This document shows positions 8,182-16,614 of a stretch of DNA of 41,864 bases, piece by piece (position 1 is the first letter of the stretch; every line of letters starts with the position of its first letter). The DNA is taken from contig JBCCQN010000051.1 in assembly GCA_039024315.1 (NCBI GenBank), positions 1 through 41,864 on the forward strand, in the 5' to 3' direction. The notes beneath the pieces are model-generated. The model worked only from the letters and a program-made list of their open reading frames with translations. It was not told where the DNA came from and made no database searches. Both the position numbers and the translations under genes were made by a program. The stretch comes from JBCAWW01 sp039024315. GTDB taxonomy: Bacteria; Bacteroidota; Bacteroidia; J057.

Positions 8182-8979
8182 CTATAGCTTATCCAAGTCT
8201 AAGGTATCATCAAATGGATCATCCAGCGGGTTACTAGCTTTGACCGTTAGATATTCCCGCATGTTTTTGACGTCCTTATCGATTTTGGTTTTGATGTATT
8301 TATAGCTGTAGGCAAATTCTTCCTCCATTTTGGCAAGGCTACCTATTTCTTGCTTGGCCTTAGCAATGGCGTCGATCATCTTACGCTCCTCAGAGTCGAT
8401 TTGCTTTTTGAGCTGCTCGATTTGAGCCTTCTTTTTTTTGACGCTTTCCTCAAAGGCGAGAACTTGCTTTTTGCTTTTTTCGACCTTATCGCGCTCCTGC
8501 TTGAGATTTTTGGTTTCGTAATCCTGCTTGGCAGTTTCCAACACCTTACGATAGTGGTCAGCCGTCTGAATCAATTTGTGCACATTGGCGCCCATCGACG
8601 AGGCCACTGCATAGGCAGACTTGTAACGCGTTTCTTCGTCCATCTGCATTTTGTCGAGCGCTTCCAACGACTGTTTAAATTCTAGGTAGTCGAGCCCTTC
8701 TAAATTGGCCTTTTCAAGTGCCCCCAGCAAAAACTCTACTTGCTTGGTATTGAGCTTGATCTTGGGTTTTGGCTTGGGCTTAGGAGCTGGAGGGGCCTTG
8801 GGAGGAGGCGCACTGGGCGTCTCATCTTTGATGATGGGGTTGGCGCTGGAGTTAGTGGCGGGCTTGCGTAAAATAGGAGGCTTGTTGCTAGACTTACGAT
8901 TGGGAGGCGGCATCGGGGTTGCGGTCTCCTCTTCGATGATAAACAATCCCTTCAGGTTATCGAGAAATTTCTTGGCCAT
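8182..8979 (-). CDS. proline-rich coiled-coil protein of unknown function
   Basis: 265 residues, cytoplasmic by sequence (no signal or membrane segment). Residues 1-18 form a short amphipathic start, KFLDNLKGLFIIEE. Residues 20-75 are disordered and rich in Pro, Lys and Ala (a run of KPKPKPK). Residues 76-130 are a helical domain around LLGALEKANLEGLDYLEF. Residues 135-240 are a long Lys/Glu coiled coil. The gene stands alone between spacers but shares strand with the ABC/TerC genes. From memory, proteins of this build occur beside TelA-type toxic-anion-resistance genes and OmpA-fused binding proteins in other bacteria, which would suit a scaffold or PspA-like membrane-stress role; this is inference. 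It is bracketed by an inverted hairpin pair. Confidence 0.85.
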   Translation of the reverse strand: MAKKFLDNLKGLFIIEEETATPMPPPNRKSSNKPPILRKPATNSSANPIIKDETPSAPPPKAPPAPKPKPKPKIKLNTKQVEFLLGALEKANLEGLDYLEFKQSLEALDKMQMDEETRYKSAYAVASSMGANVHKLIQTADHYRKVLETAKQDYETKNLKQERDKVEKSKKQVLAFEESVKKKKAQIEQLKKQIDSEERKMIDAIAKAKQEIGSLAKMEEEFAYSYKYIKTKIDKDVKNMREYLTVKASNPLDDPFDDTLDLDKL

Positions 8980-9036
8980 AAATTTTGTGCACTAATGAGT
9001 CTCAATATCCAAATAAACCGCTAGAAATGCCAGAAA

Positions 9037-9055
9037 TAAGCGTTCTGCGCAGCAG
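9037..9055 (+). repeat. TAAGCGTTC hairpin, stem CTGC/GCAG, loop GCA
   Basis: Exact nine-base head at 9037-9045. Intergenic, upstream of the coiled-coil gene. Its last 16 bases are the inverse of 8099-8114. Confidence 0.65.
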
Positions 9056-9163
9056 TCAAAAAAAGGAGAGGCCAAGTAGCTGCCAAAAACAGAACCAGAA
9101 AAAAACCAATGCAAAAGCTTGGACTGCCTTTGCATTGGCTCTGTTTTAAGTAACAAATAAAAA

Positions 9164-9264
9164 ATGTTCAGTATAGAGTAAAAAGTATCTAGTATGAAGA
9201 ATAATCGCTTCTTTACCCCATTGAGGTCATTTTTTCAAAGTCTTATTACTGAATACTAATGTCT
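9164..9264 (-). repeat. intergenic repeat family, copy 2 (inverted)
   Basis: Its right arm 9248-9264 (ACTGAATACTAATGTCT) is the perfect 17-base inverse of 9281-9297 in copy 3. The left end GTTCAGTATAGAGTAAAAAGTAT matches, in reverse, the far end of the other copies. Confidence 0.6.
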
Positions 9265-9280
9265 TACTACTTAAGTACTT

Positions 9281-9385
9281 AGACATTAGTATTCAGTATT
9301 TAGACCGAGGGAAATAGGTCTACATGGTTCAGTGAGGCCCTTTTTCTCTGAACTAAATACTTTTTACTTACTACCCTGTACTTAA
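9281..9385 (+). repeat. intergenic repeat family, copy 3
   Basis: Begins AGACATTAGTATTCAGTA and ends CTGTACTTAA. It shares the AGACC, GGAAATAGG and CTCTGAACTAAATACT blocks with copy 1. Here the CCCGAAAGCTTTCGGG palindrome is absent and replaced by a T-run. Confidence 0.65.
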
Positions 9386-9524
9386 TACTATTATCCAAGT
9401 ACTTAAGCATTTCGCAAAAAATCTGAGTATTGAGTTGCTTTAGCCTAGCATCGCTTTGGCTGAAATCATCTTTCTCTGTACAAGAGACTCCACAATAATT
9501 ACCGAGCGGTTGCCTACAGCTTAC

Positions 9525-10037
9525 TTAGTCGCGGTCCTTTTTCATGATAGCTGCAACTATCAAAGATAGAATCGCTCCACCAGTGAAAGCACCAAATACC
9601 GCAATCAGGATCTGACCTACTGGAGAAAAAGTAAAGCTATACATCGTGTCATACATGCTGAGCATGGAGTCAGGAATACCTGGTTGGGACTCAATGGCCG
9701 CCATGGACTGGTCGATCAAGGTATCCCAAAGCTCATTGTCTATGACAAGGGCATAGATAATGTTCCAAAGTGCTCCGATCAATCCGCTAATCAGGGAGAT
9801 TAAGATCCCAAGCCAAGTGCCTTTGCCAAGAGACATAAAGCCTCCATTGGCATCCTTATATTCACGAAAAGCGAGTACCAGCACCAAAACACCTACGACA
9901 AAGCCGATGAAGCTCATAATTAGGGTCAAGGTGGTATTTTCTAAAGTAAAAAATGAAATGGTAGAGGTAACTACTGAGATAGCGCCTGAGATTCCTCCCC
10001 ATTTGATCGCTGTAGGTCTTACTGAAGTATATTCCAT
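9525..10037 (-). CDS. DUF4199 domain membrane protein
   Basis: 170 residues with four hydrophobic segments (about 12-32, 38-57, 74-98, 138-162). The last two bracket a polar loop of about 40 residues. The arrangement and the FREYKDANGGFMSLGKG motif after helix 2 fit DUF4199, a Bacteroidota membrane family of unknown role. It follows the permease/peptidase gene by 32 bp on the same strand and is probably the third gene of that operon. Function unknown. Confidence 0.85.
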   Translation of the reverse strand: MEYTSVRPTAIKWGGISGAISVVTSTISFFTLENTTLTLIMSFIGFVVGVLVLVLAFREYKDANGGFMSLGKGTWLGILISLISGLIGALWNIIYALVIDNELWDTLIDQSMAAIESQPGIPDSMLSMYDTMYSFTFSPVGQILIAVFGAFTGGAILSLIVAAIMKKDRD

Positions 10038-10069
10038 TTGTAGGGTAATTTAGTATTAATGATTGTTGT

Positions 10070-13000
10070 TTATTCTGTTTCTGTTGCTTCCCCCAATTCG
10101 GTGGGTTCGAGTCGGTTGTTACGACTGTTACGATCAATCAATTTGATGTAGGGATCTATCGCTACTTCCGTGGGTTTGTCATCTACGACAAAGGATAAGT
10201 TAGTCGTATCTTGATCAAACCAGTGCTTTTGGAGATAGAGTGTTTTTTCCTCCCGCTTACGCTTCACGCGCTTAGATGAGAAGATACCGACCTCGATCAA
10301 AGCATGAGGGTCCGCGGGGCTTTCGTTGCCATAACCATCGTCTCGTGTCTTTTTGGTCAAGACTTTCATATCTACCGTATAGGTGCTATCTGGATTCATT
10401 TTATAGCTCGCTTCTAGCACTTCGTTTTCATGAAAGGTAATGGTTTCGAACAAATCGGTCAAGGCATACTTTAAGGAATCAGGAGTTACTTTTTCCACCT
10501 CTTCCATCCAATCTAGGGTAGTAGTGAAGGGCGGTTCTTGAAATTTCACTTTGTCTAGGTAACGCCTGATCGCAAGGTTGAGCGTATCCTTACCGATATA
10601 ATCCATCAAGGCATACATGCCGAGGCTTCCCTTCTGATATTGGATATAAAACTGCTGTTCGACGGTCATCAGAGACTTCTCTTTGCGGCGCTCTGAACTC
10701 CGCAAACGGAGATAGTTATTGCGCTCTTGCTTAAGGTAGTCTCGCAACTTTTCGGTCCCTAGCACCTCCTCCATCACCAAGATCGAACTATATTGGGCCA
10801 TACTTTCGATCAAAAATTGAAAGCCTACCGCATTGCCACTGACTAACTGGTGCCCCCACCATTGGTGAGCGATCTCGTGGGCAGCACCATAAAGGGGCAA
10901 GTCAACATCTCCTTCATCGACATCAACGATAAAGCCAGAGGATTCTGAGTAAGGAATTGTATTGGGAAAGGACTGGGCATAACTAGCGTAGCGCGGAAAC
11001 TCAATGATGCGTACTTGGCGATGCTGATAGGGGCCAAATTCGCGGGTGAACACTTCCAGTGAACGCTTCATTCCATCCATCATACCCTCTAGATTATAGG
11101 TATGCTCAGGATGATGGTAAATTTCCAAGCTGACCCACTTTTGATCAGGTGCTGGGGTTTGGAAGCTATCACGCATTACGGCATAGCGACCAGAGCTAAT
11201 ATTGAAGAATTTGACGATAGGGGCATCCATTTTGTAATGGAAGTAGCGCCGACCGTTTTCCTCCCACTCTTTTTGCAGGTAGCCAGGCGCCAGCGCAATT
11301 TGATCTGGGCTGGTACTAACAGTGGCTTCAAAATCGATCCAATCAGCGTCATTACCAAAAAGGGTATTCATGAGCGCAGCCGTGTCAGTGCGTTCGGCAT
11401 AGCCGGGCTTCTCGGCTAGATCATACTTCTTCCTAATCTCTTTAGAACCTAACTCAACGAGGCCTTGATAACCGATAGCGGGAAACAAGAAAGAGGTAAA
11501 GAAGGTCCCATTTTCGACAATTTGGGTGTTCATACCACTGGCAGGAAATCCTTTGGTGATATAATCTGCCTCAAAATTAAGCGTGATGCTATCGCCGGGG
11601 GATAAGGGCTCTTGCAAGCGATAGATCCGATAAGAAAGGGTATCATCTTGTAAGACCACATCATAAGGGCGATCTAAGCTCAGGGTTTCAAATTCAAGCC
11701 CAGAGTCAAGTCCCGCTTGAATGTGGATAGAATCGATCAGCTGATCGGTTTCATTGTGCATGAGGTAGGTCCCTCTGAATGCATAATCTCTTTTTTCTGG
11801 ATAAAGATCTACTTCAACGTCCACGGCGATGATGCGTGGTTTAGGAATGTTTTCATACTGCTTGTAGCGCTTTTCGTAGAGCGCTTGTTGGCGGTTGTTT
11901 TCTTCTGACTTAGTGTACTCATTAAGAACACGGGTATTGTAGAAAATGTAGGAGCCCATCCCAATAAACAAAGCTAAACCAATCGCGCTAGCCGTCCAGG
12001 CCGGAAGCGTGAAGTTATCTTTGAGCTGGCGAAAGCGTCGTTTGAGACTTTGCTCTGTCCCGCGCGGATAGAGAGCATTGGCAAGGACGAGCAAGATGAC
12101 TGAAAAACCAATCCAGTAAGTCTTATAGGCCATAAAAGGCTTGACAAAAGGGCCAAAACCGTTCATATCGGAGTAGGTCAAACGATAACCTGACATAAAA
12201 CGGAAGAGCCGTTCTTCGACCCCGAGTAAGGGCAAGATGGTACCAAAGAAGAAAAACAAAATCACGCTAGCAAAGAAGCCCAAATACTTATTGGGAGTCA
12301 TTACTTGCACTAACAAGCAAAGCACTAAGAAGAGCTGAAAATTGATCATCCTGAAGCCCAACAACATCTTGATATAGACATCGAGTTCGATACGGGTATA
12401 TCCATTGGCCAATTGAAAAATGACCGAAATGATGATCCCTAGGATCAAAATCAGAAAGGGTAATATGGCCAAAGAAAGATACTTACTCGTAAAGCTCAGC
12501 CAATTGGTTACTGGCATCACGTCATAGAGCTCATTGACTTTACTATCCCTATCGCGCCAGATCATTTGGCCAGAAAAGAAGATCAAAATCGCCAAGATAA
12601 AGAGCACCATACTCCCCATGATATTGTCAATCATATTGTAGGTTACAGGCAAAGTGGGAGTTCCAAAAACTTGGGTGATTTCGTTGGCAAATTGAGCGAT
12701 ACCTAAAAACAAAATCGAAATCCCAATAATCACCCAGAAAATAGGGGATCGGCTTAGGCGCTTCATTTCCATACCTGTGAGCAATCTTAGTTGCTCAAAG
12801 CGATTACGGAGGGTATAGCTAAGAGTATTTACAGGTAGATTGACTTCTGCTTCGATAGGACTAGAGGCAGGAGAGCTTTGCGGAGTGGCGCTTTTGTTGC
12901 CTTTGATCAAGTTGGGTTTTGCATAGCTCAACTTGAACTTGAAGAAAGTAAACGCCAGTATCCCGAGCCCTATCGCTTGCCACAGCAACATACTCCAACC

Positions 13001-13741
13001 AACGGCAGGGGAAAAGGGAATCAATTGCGTGTTGCGCTCTGTAACCGACCAAAACTCAACGGTCTTCGTCAGCCCTATGCCGCCAGTAGGATCGATCAGG
13101 CCCGCTAGCACAGGATTGTCGATGCCGTTTGCAACCTGAGCAGCAACCGAAAACAATACCAACAAAATGATGGCATTGAGATAAATGAGTAGCTCGTTGC
13201 GCGTGAGCGAAACCAAAGCAAAAAAGATCGAACCAGTAAGGATGGTATAAGGGAGCACTGAGACCAAATAAGGCCACAGATAATGCATAATATTGAACGG
13301 CCCCAACTTGGGCGGCTCTTCATAAGGCCAATGCAACATGAGGATGATCCCAATCGCAATGAAGAGCATCAATAACAAAACGATCACAAGAGAACCCAGA
13401 TAGCGCCCAAGGAGATAGTTGAGCTTATTGATCGGTTTGGTAAAGTAAATCGAATGCGCATTGTATTTGAAATCGCGAAAAACCGGCACGGCCATAAAAG
13501 CGGCGATCACGAAGGTACCAATGGCTTGGGCAACCGCCGCGATAATCAAATGGAGGTTGACAGGAGAGTTGGCCAAATTTTGCCCACCTCCCGTTAACTG
13601 CTGTGATTGTTCGACGCCAAGCGCTCCACCCAGTATCGCGCCATAAAGAATGCCGGTGAGCAGCAAGATGGCAGCGTACACGTAAAAAGAAGGTCGCTGT
13701 AGTCGATAACGAATTTCAAAAAGAAAAATATCTTTGAGCAT
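10070..13741 (-). CDS. ABC-2 permease fused to an M1-type metallopeptidase
   Basis: 1223 residues. The N-terminal half has two blocks of about six membrane helices (roughly 15-280 and 325-600) like ABC-2 permeases, with the DFKYNAHSIYFTKPI loop typical of these fusions. The C-terminal part (about 640-1130) resembles family M1 aminopeptidases: zinc motif HEIAHQWW and a downstream Glu in the segment LIESMAQYSS. There are 19 residues between the second His and that Glu instead of the classic 18, as I recall for this permease-fused subfamily. The peptidase probably faces the periplasm. The ATPase gene lies 5 bp upstream, so the pair forms one exporter. Substrate unknown; processing of an exported peptide is a reasonable inference. 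Confidence 0.92.
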   Translation of the reverse strand: MLKDIFLFEIRYRLQRPSFYVYAAILLLTGILYGAILGGALGVEQSQQLTGGGQNLANSPVNLHLIIAAVAQAIGTFVIAAFMAVPVFRDFKYNAHSIYFTKPINKLNYLLGRYLGSLVIVLLLMLFIAIGIILMLHWPYEEPPKLGPFNIMHYLWPYLVSVLPYTILTGSIFFALVSLTRNELLIYLNAIILLVLFSVAAQVANGIDNPVLAGLIDPTGGIGLTKTVEFWSVTERNTQLIPFSPAVGWSMLLWQAIGLGILAFTFFKFKLSYAKPNLIKGNKSATPQSSPASSPIEAEVNLPVNTLSYTLRNRFEQLRLLTGMEMKRLSRSPIFWVIIGISILFLGIAQFANEITQVFGTPTLPVTYNMIDNIMGSMVLFILAILIFFSGQMIWRDRDSKVNELYDVMPVTNWLSFTSKYLSLAILPFLILILGIIISVIFQLANGYTRIELDVYIKMLLGFRMINFQLFLVLCLLVQVMTPNKYLGFFASVILFFFFGTILPLLGVEERLFRFMSGYRLTYSDMNGFGPFVKPFMAYKTYWIGFSVILLVLANALYPRGTEQSLKRRFRQLKDNFTLPAWTASAIGLALFIGMGSYIFYNTRVLNEYTKSEENNRQQALYEKRYKQYENIPKPRIIAVDVEVDLYPEKRDYAFRGTYLMHNETDQLIDSIHIQAGLDSGLEFETLSLDRPYDVVLQDDTLSYRIYRLQEPLSPGDSITLNFEADYITKGFPASGMNTQIVENGTFFTSFLFPAIGYQGLVELGSKEIRKKYDLAEKPGYAERTDTAALMNTLFGNDADWIDFEATVSTSPDQIALAPGYLQKEWEENGRRYFHYKMDAPIVKFFNISSGRYAVMRDSFQTPAPDQKWVSLEIYHHPEHTYNLEGMMDGMKRSLEVFTREFGPYQHRQVRIIEFPRYASYAQSFPNTIPYSESSGFIVDVDEGDVDLPLYGAAHEIAHQWWGHQLVSGNAVGFQFLIESMAQYSSILVMEEVLGTEKLRDYLKQERNNYLRLRSSERRKEKSLMTVEQQFYIQYQKGSLGMYALMDYIGKDTLNLAIRRYLDKVKFQEPPFTTTLDWMEEVEKVTPDSLKYALTDLFETITFHENEVLEASYKMNPDSTYTVDMKVLTKKTRDDGYGNESPADPHALIEVGIFSSKRVKRKREEKTLYLQKHWFDQDTTNLSFVVDDKPTEVAIDPYIKLIDRNSRNNRLEPTELGEATETE
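11051..11066 (-). repeat. GCGTTC hairpin, stem CACT/AGTG, loop GGA
   Basis: Perfect stem, sense within the permease/peptidase gene. The head is preceded by GAA, not TAA. Confidence 0.55.
11390..11405 (+). repeat. GCGTTC hairpin, stem CGGC/GCCG, loop ATA
   Basis: Perfect stem, antisense within the permease/peptidase gene. Confidence 0.5.
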
Positions 13742-13746
13742 GGTGA

Positions 13747-14637
13747 TCAGACTTTGGCGTAGGTAGCTTCTTTTTCAAGGGTACGAGCAAAATAAACATC
13801 TTCTAGACTAGCTGGGGAAGCTTCAAAAGCTGGGCTAGGTTTGTGTGGGTGGTAAACCCTAATCACGATTTTACCAGCAAAATGGCGGAAAGAAATCACA
13901 TTCCAGTCAGCTTGATATTTTTTCAAATCTGACTTTGCAATTACGCTGGTCCAGATCTTACCTTCTTCCTTCATCATCAGATCCAACGGTACGCCGGCCT
14001 CAATGACTTCGCCTCGGTAAAGGATCGCCATATTTTGACAGAGATCACTTACGTCCTCGACGATATGAGTTGAAAGGATAATGATAATATTTTCGCCGAT
14101 TTCGGCGAGGAGATTATGGAAGCGATGCCTTTCGGCAGGATCGAGGCCTGCAGTCGGCTCATCGACGATGACCAATTTCGGATTGCCCAGTAAGGCTTGG
14201 GCGATGCCAAAGCGTTGACGCATACCGCCAGAAAAACCACCTACCTTGCGGAAGCGGACATCATACAAATTGGTTTGATGCAATAAGGCTTTAACCGTCT
14301 CTTCGCGTTCGGCGCGATTGTGGATACCTTTGAGGCGGGCAAAGTGGTCAAGCATATTCTGAGCGTTGACATCGGGATAGACCCCAAATGATTGGGGAAG
14401 GTAGCCCAGTATTTTTCTGAGCTCATCTTTTTGATTGAGGAGGTCAAGGCCGTCCATTTCGGCGCTACCTTCATCTGCATCTTGAAGGGTAGCTAAGGTC
14501 CGCATCAGGGTAGATTTGCCAGCACCATTGGGTCCCAGCAGGCCAAACATACCTTGAGTGATATCCAGATCTACATTCTTGAGTGCCTGAGTTCCATTGG
14601 GATAAGTCTTGGAAAGGCCGCGTATCGTTAGTTGCAT
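13747..14637 (-). CDS. ABC-2 type exporter ATP-binding protein
   Basis: 296 residues. Walker A GPNGAGKST, Q-loop LPQSFG, signature FSGGMRQRFGIAQ, Walker B LVIVDEPTAGLD and switch His in LSTHIVED. The short Q-loop and the GxYPDVNAQNML stretch match exporters of the NatA/CcmA-like class. The C-terminal 70 residues form a variable regulatory region. It is the first gene of the operon leading to the permease/peptidase and DUF4199 genes. Transcription diverges from the aminotransferase gene (123 bp between start codons). Confidence 0.94.
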   Translation of the reverse strand: MQLTIRGLSKTYPNGTQALKNVDLDITQGMFGLLGPNGAGKSTLMRTLATLQDADEGSAEMDGLDLLNQKDELRKILGYLPQSFGVYPDVNAQNMLDHFARLKGIHNRAEREETVKALLHQTNLYDVRFRKVGGFSGGMRQRFGIAQALLGNPKLVIVDEPTAGLDPAERHRFHNLLAEIGENIIIILSTHIVEDVSDLCQNMAILYRGEVIEAGVPLDLMMKEEGKIWTSVIAKSDLKKYQADWNVISFRHFAGKIVIRVYHPHKPSPAFEASPASLEDVYFARTLEKEATYAKV

Positions 14638-14708
14638 ATAGTAGAAAGCTAGAGCTTTATTGATTCAAGATATAGGATTAGTTGCATGTTGGCAACCATT
14701 TATTACAG

Positions 14709-14734
14709 TTGCTCCTACAGTTTATATATATTTG
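14709..14734 (+). promoter_or_regulatory. Bacteroidota-type promoter for the aminotransferase gene
   Basis: TATATTTG at 14727-14734 fits the -7 consensus TAnnTTTG. A TTG lies at 14709-14711 with 15 bp between, slightly shorter than usual. Transcription would start near 14740, about 20 bases before the ATG at 14760, which argues against the longer reading frame beginning at 14682. Confidence 0.55.
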
Positions 14735-14759
14735 CGCACAAAAAGACAATCCCCCGATT

Positions 14760-15959
14760 ATGCCTCAACTTTCGCAAAGAGCACATGACATTCCCGCTTC
14801 GCCGATCCGTAAATTGGTTCCCTTTGCCGATCAGGCCAAAGCGCGTGGTACTAAGGTATATCACCTCAACATCGGACAACCTGATATCGAAACCCCAGCC
14901 GTTTGGTTTGAAGCCATCCACAAGGCAGATACTAAAATCTTGGCCTACAGCCATTCGGCAGGGATCTTAGCGTTGCGCGAAGCGATCAGCCAATACTACG
15001 GAGACCTAGGCCATCCGCTCAGTACAGACGAAATTCTCGTCAGTACCGGTGCTTCAGAAGCGCTTAGCTTTGTCTTTGCCGCGACCATGAACCCCGGAGA
15101 TGAAGTGATCATTCCTGAACCTTTTTACGCCAACTACAATAGCTTTTCGATCTTTTCTAATGTCAAAGTTGTGCCGATCACCACTCGAATTGAAGATGAC
15201 TTTGCCCTCCCGCCGATTGAAGCCTTTGAAGCTTTGATCACAGAGCGGACCCGCGCCATCTTGATTTGTAATCCAGGCAATCCTACTGGTGTCATTTATC
15301 CCCAAGAGTCGCTAGAAAAACTCAAAGAGATCGTGCAAAGGCACGATTTATATCTCATCTCGGATGAAGTGTATCGTGAGTTTGCTTACGATGGAAAGAC
15401 ACATCAGTCAGTATTAGGGTTGAAAGGCATAGAAGAAAATGTGATCGTTACCGATTCCGTTTCTAAGCGCTTTTCGGCTTGTGGTGCGCGTATTGGCTGT
15501 GTGGTAAGTCGCAACAAAGGGGTAATGGATAGTGTGCTCAAATTGGCCCAAGCCCGCCTCTCCCCTCCTACCCTCGGGCAAATTGGGGCGGAAGCCGTTT
15601 ATCATCTGCCCGCTTCTTTTTATGAAGAAGTGCGTAGCGAATATGCCCAGCGTAGAGATATGCTCAAAGCTGCGCTGAACGCTATTCCCGGAGTGCACTG
15701 CCCAGAAGTGGATGGGGCATTTTACGCCATGGTGAGGCTGCCTATCGACGATAGCGAGCGTTTTTGCCGTTGGATGCTGGAAGAGTTTAGCTATGAAGGC
15801 GCCACTACGATGCTGGCCCCTGGCTCTGGCTTTTATGCCTCAGAAGGTCAAGGCAAAGACGAAGTCCGCATCGCCTATGTCCTCAATGGAGCAGACCTAC
15901 AAAAGGCCATGCAGTGCCTAGCCGAAGGCTTGAAAGTCTATCCCGGCAGGACTAACTAA
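14760..15959 (+). CDS. PLP-dependent aminotransferase (class I/II, aspartate-aminotransferase-like)
   Basis: 399 residues, a full-length fold-type I aminotransferase. Visible: NIGQPDIETP near the N-terminus, the CNPGNPTG substrate/PLP segment, LISDEVYREFAYDG with the PLP-ring Asp and Tyr, TDSVSKRFSACGARIG with the Schiff-base Lys, and the C-terminal Arg in DEVRIAYV that binds the substrate carboxylate. The amino-acid specificity cannot be read from sequence; aspartate or aromatic/alanine use are all possible. The start is set by the promoter at 14709-14734 and by family N-termini. The gene is followed by a strong terminator. Confidence 0.93.
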   Translation: MPQLSQRAHDIPASPIRKLVPFADQAKARGTKVYHLNIGQPDIETPAVWFEAIHKADTKILAYSHSAGILALREAISQYYGDLGHPLSTDEILVSTGASEALSFVFAATMNPGDEVIIPEPFYANYNSFSIFSNVKVVPITTRIEDDFALPPIEAFEALITERTRAILICNPGNPTGVIYPQESLEKLKEIVQRHDLYLISDEVYREFAYDGKTHQSVLGLKGIEENVIVTDSVSKRFSACGARIGCVVSRNKGVMDSVLKLAQARLSPPTLGQIGAEAVYHLPASFYEEVRSEYAQRRDMLKAALNAIPGVHCPEVDGAFYAMVRLPIDDSERFCRWMLEEFSYEGATTMLAPGSGFYASEGQGKDEVRIAYVLNGADLQKAMQCLAEGLKVYPGRTN

Positions 15960-15984
15960 AAGAGTCGCTTAACTTAAAAATACG

Positions 15985-16016
15985 CCCTCTTCATGATTTT
16001 CATGGAGAGGGTTTTT
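15985..16016 (+). terminator. Rho-independent terminator of the aminotransferase gene
   Basis: Stem CCCTCTTCATG / CATGGAGAGGG (one T-G wobble) around ATTTT, followed by TTTTT at 16012-16016. It lies 25 bp after the stop codon. Confidence 0.85.
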
Positions 16017-16030
16017 GATGAGAGGGATGA

Positions 16031-16048
16031 GCGTTCTGCGCTCCCGCA
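16031..16048 (+). repeat. GCGTTC hairpin, stem TGCG/CGCA, loop CTCC
   Basis: Intergenic, between the aminotransferase terminator and the end of the DinB gene. The stem begins one base later than in most copies. Confidence 0.45.
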
Positions 16049-16084
16049 TAGTTATCGGGAGTAATCCCAAAGCAAGCGTTCATA

Positions 16085-16588
16085 CTACTCGCTTTGGCTG
16101 TTTTCGATCACTTGCTCAGCCGTCAATCCATAAATAGGCGGCGTTTTGACATCAAGCATCCCTAAATACGTATAAAGTTGGCCTCGATGATGGATTTCAT
16201 GCTCGACCATGGCCCTGAGCCACTTCCATGTGGTGATCTGGATGCCACCTGGCGTGGGACATTTTCGTTGGAGATGTTCAGGACTTAACTGGCGAAAAAT
16301 AGCTAAAGCCTCTTGATGCTGGTCATGATAAAACTGTATTACCTCTTCTAGCCCTGAGGCATATTCTGGCCCACAGCCTTGATACTTACTAGGCAAGAGT
16401 CTGACATTTTCCCCATACATTTTACGTTCGATAAGCGCTAGATGCCTTACGATATCGCCAATAGTGAACTTACCTTCGCGATAGGACCATTCGATCTTAT
16501 CGGCGGGGATATGGTCAAATAAACGGGTAGTTCGGGCCTTGACCTTGGCATAATAAGCGAGAAAAGAGTTTATGTCAGTAATGATCAT
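16085..16588 (-). CDS. DinB family protein
   Basis: 167 residues from the ATG at 16588; a longer frame to 16642 would overlap the upstream gene and is not preferred. Four-helix-bundle DinB/YfiT-like metal-binding fold. The likely metal-binding His residues are H49 (in IVRHLALIE), H130 and H134 (in VEHEIHHRGQLYTYLGML), the family spacing. Family members include thiol-dependent hydrolases and transferases, e.g. bacillithiol transferases. The specific reaction here is unknown. It lies 26 bp downstream of the FISUMP gene on the same strand and may be co-transcribed. Confidence 0.9.
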   Translation of the reverse strand: MIITDINSFLAYYAKVKARTTRLFDHIPADKIEWSYREGKFTIGDIVRHLALIERKMYGENVRLLPSKYQGCGPEYASGLEEVIQFYHDQHQEALAIFRQLSPEHLQRKCPTPGGIQITTWKWLRAMVEHEIHHRGQLYTYLGMLDVKTPPIYGLTAEQVIENSQSE

Positions 16589-16614
16589 GAATGGGAGCTT
16601 GGATGTTGAGGGAA

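Larger units (their letters stand above)
8980..9524. other. 545-bp spacer with hairpin and a head-to-head repeat pair
   Basis: No plausible gene. From left: a GCGTTC hairpin at 9037-9055, an A-rich stretch, an inverted copy of the intergenic repeat family (9164-9264), a TACTTAAGTA palindromic centre, then a direct copy (9281-9385). The sequence is AT-rich compared with the flanking genes. Confidence 0.7.

Noticed and set aside
8350..8995. Two plus-strand open frames rich in Leu/Phe or Gly/Leu
   Set aside because: They are mirror images of the Lys/Glu coiled coil and the proline-rich part of the minus-strand gene.
9160..9400. CRISPR array suggested by the spaced repeats
   Set aside because: The units are inverted and over 100 bp long, with no regular spacers and no cas genes nearby.
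14682..14759. A longer start for the aminotransferase
   Set aside because: The extra 26 residues are unlike the family, and the likely promoter lies inside them.
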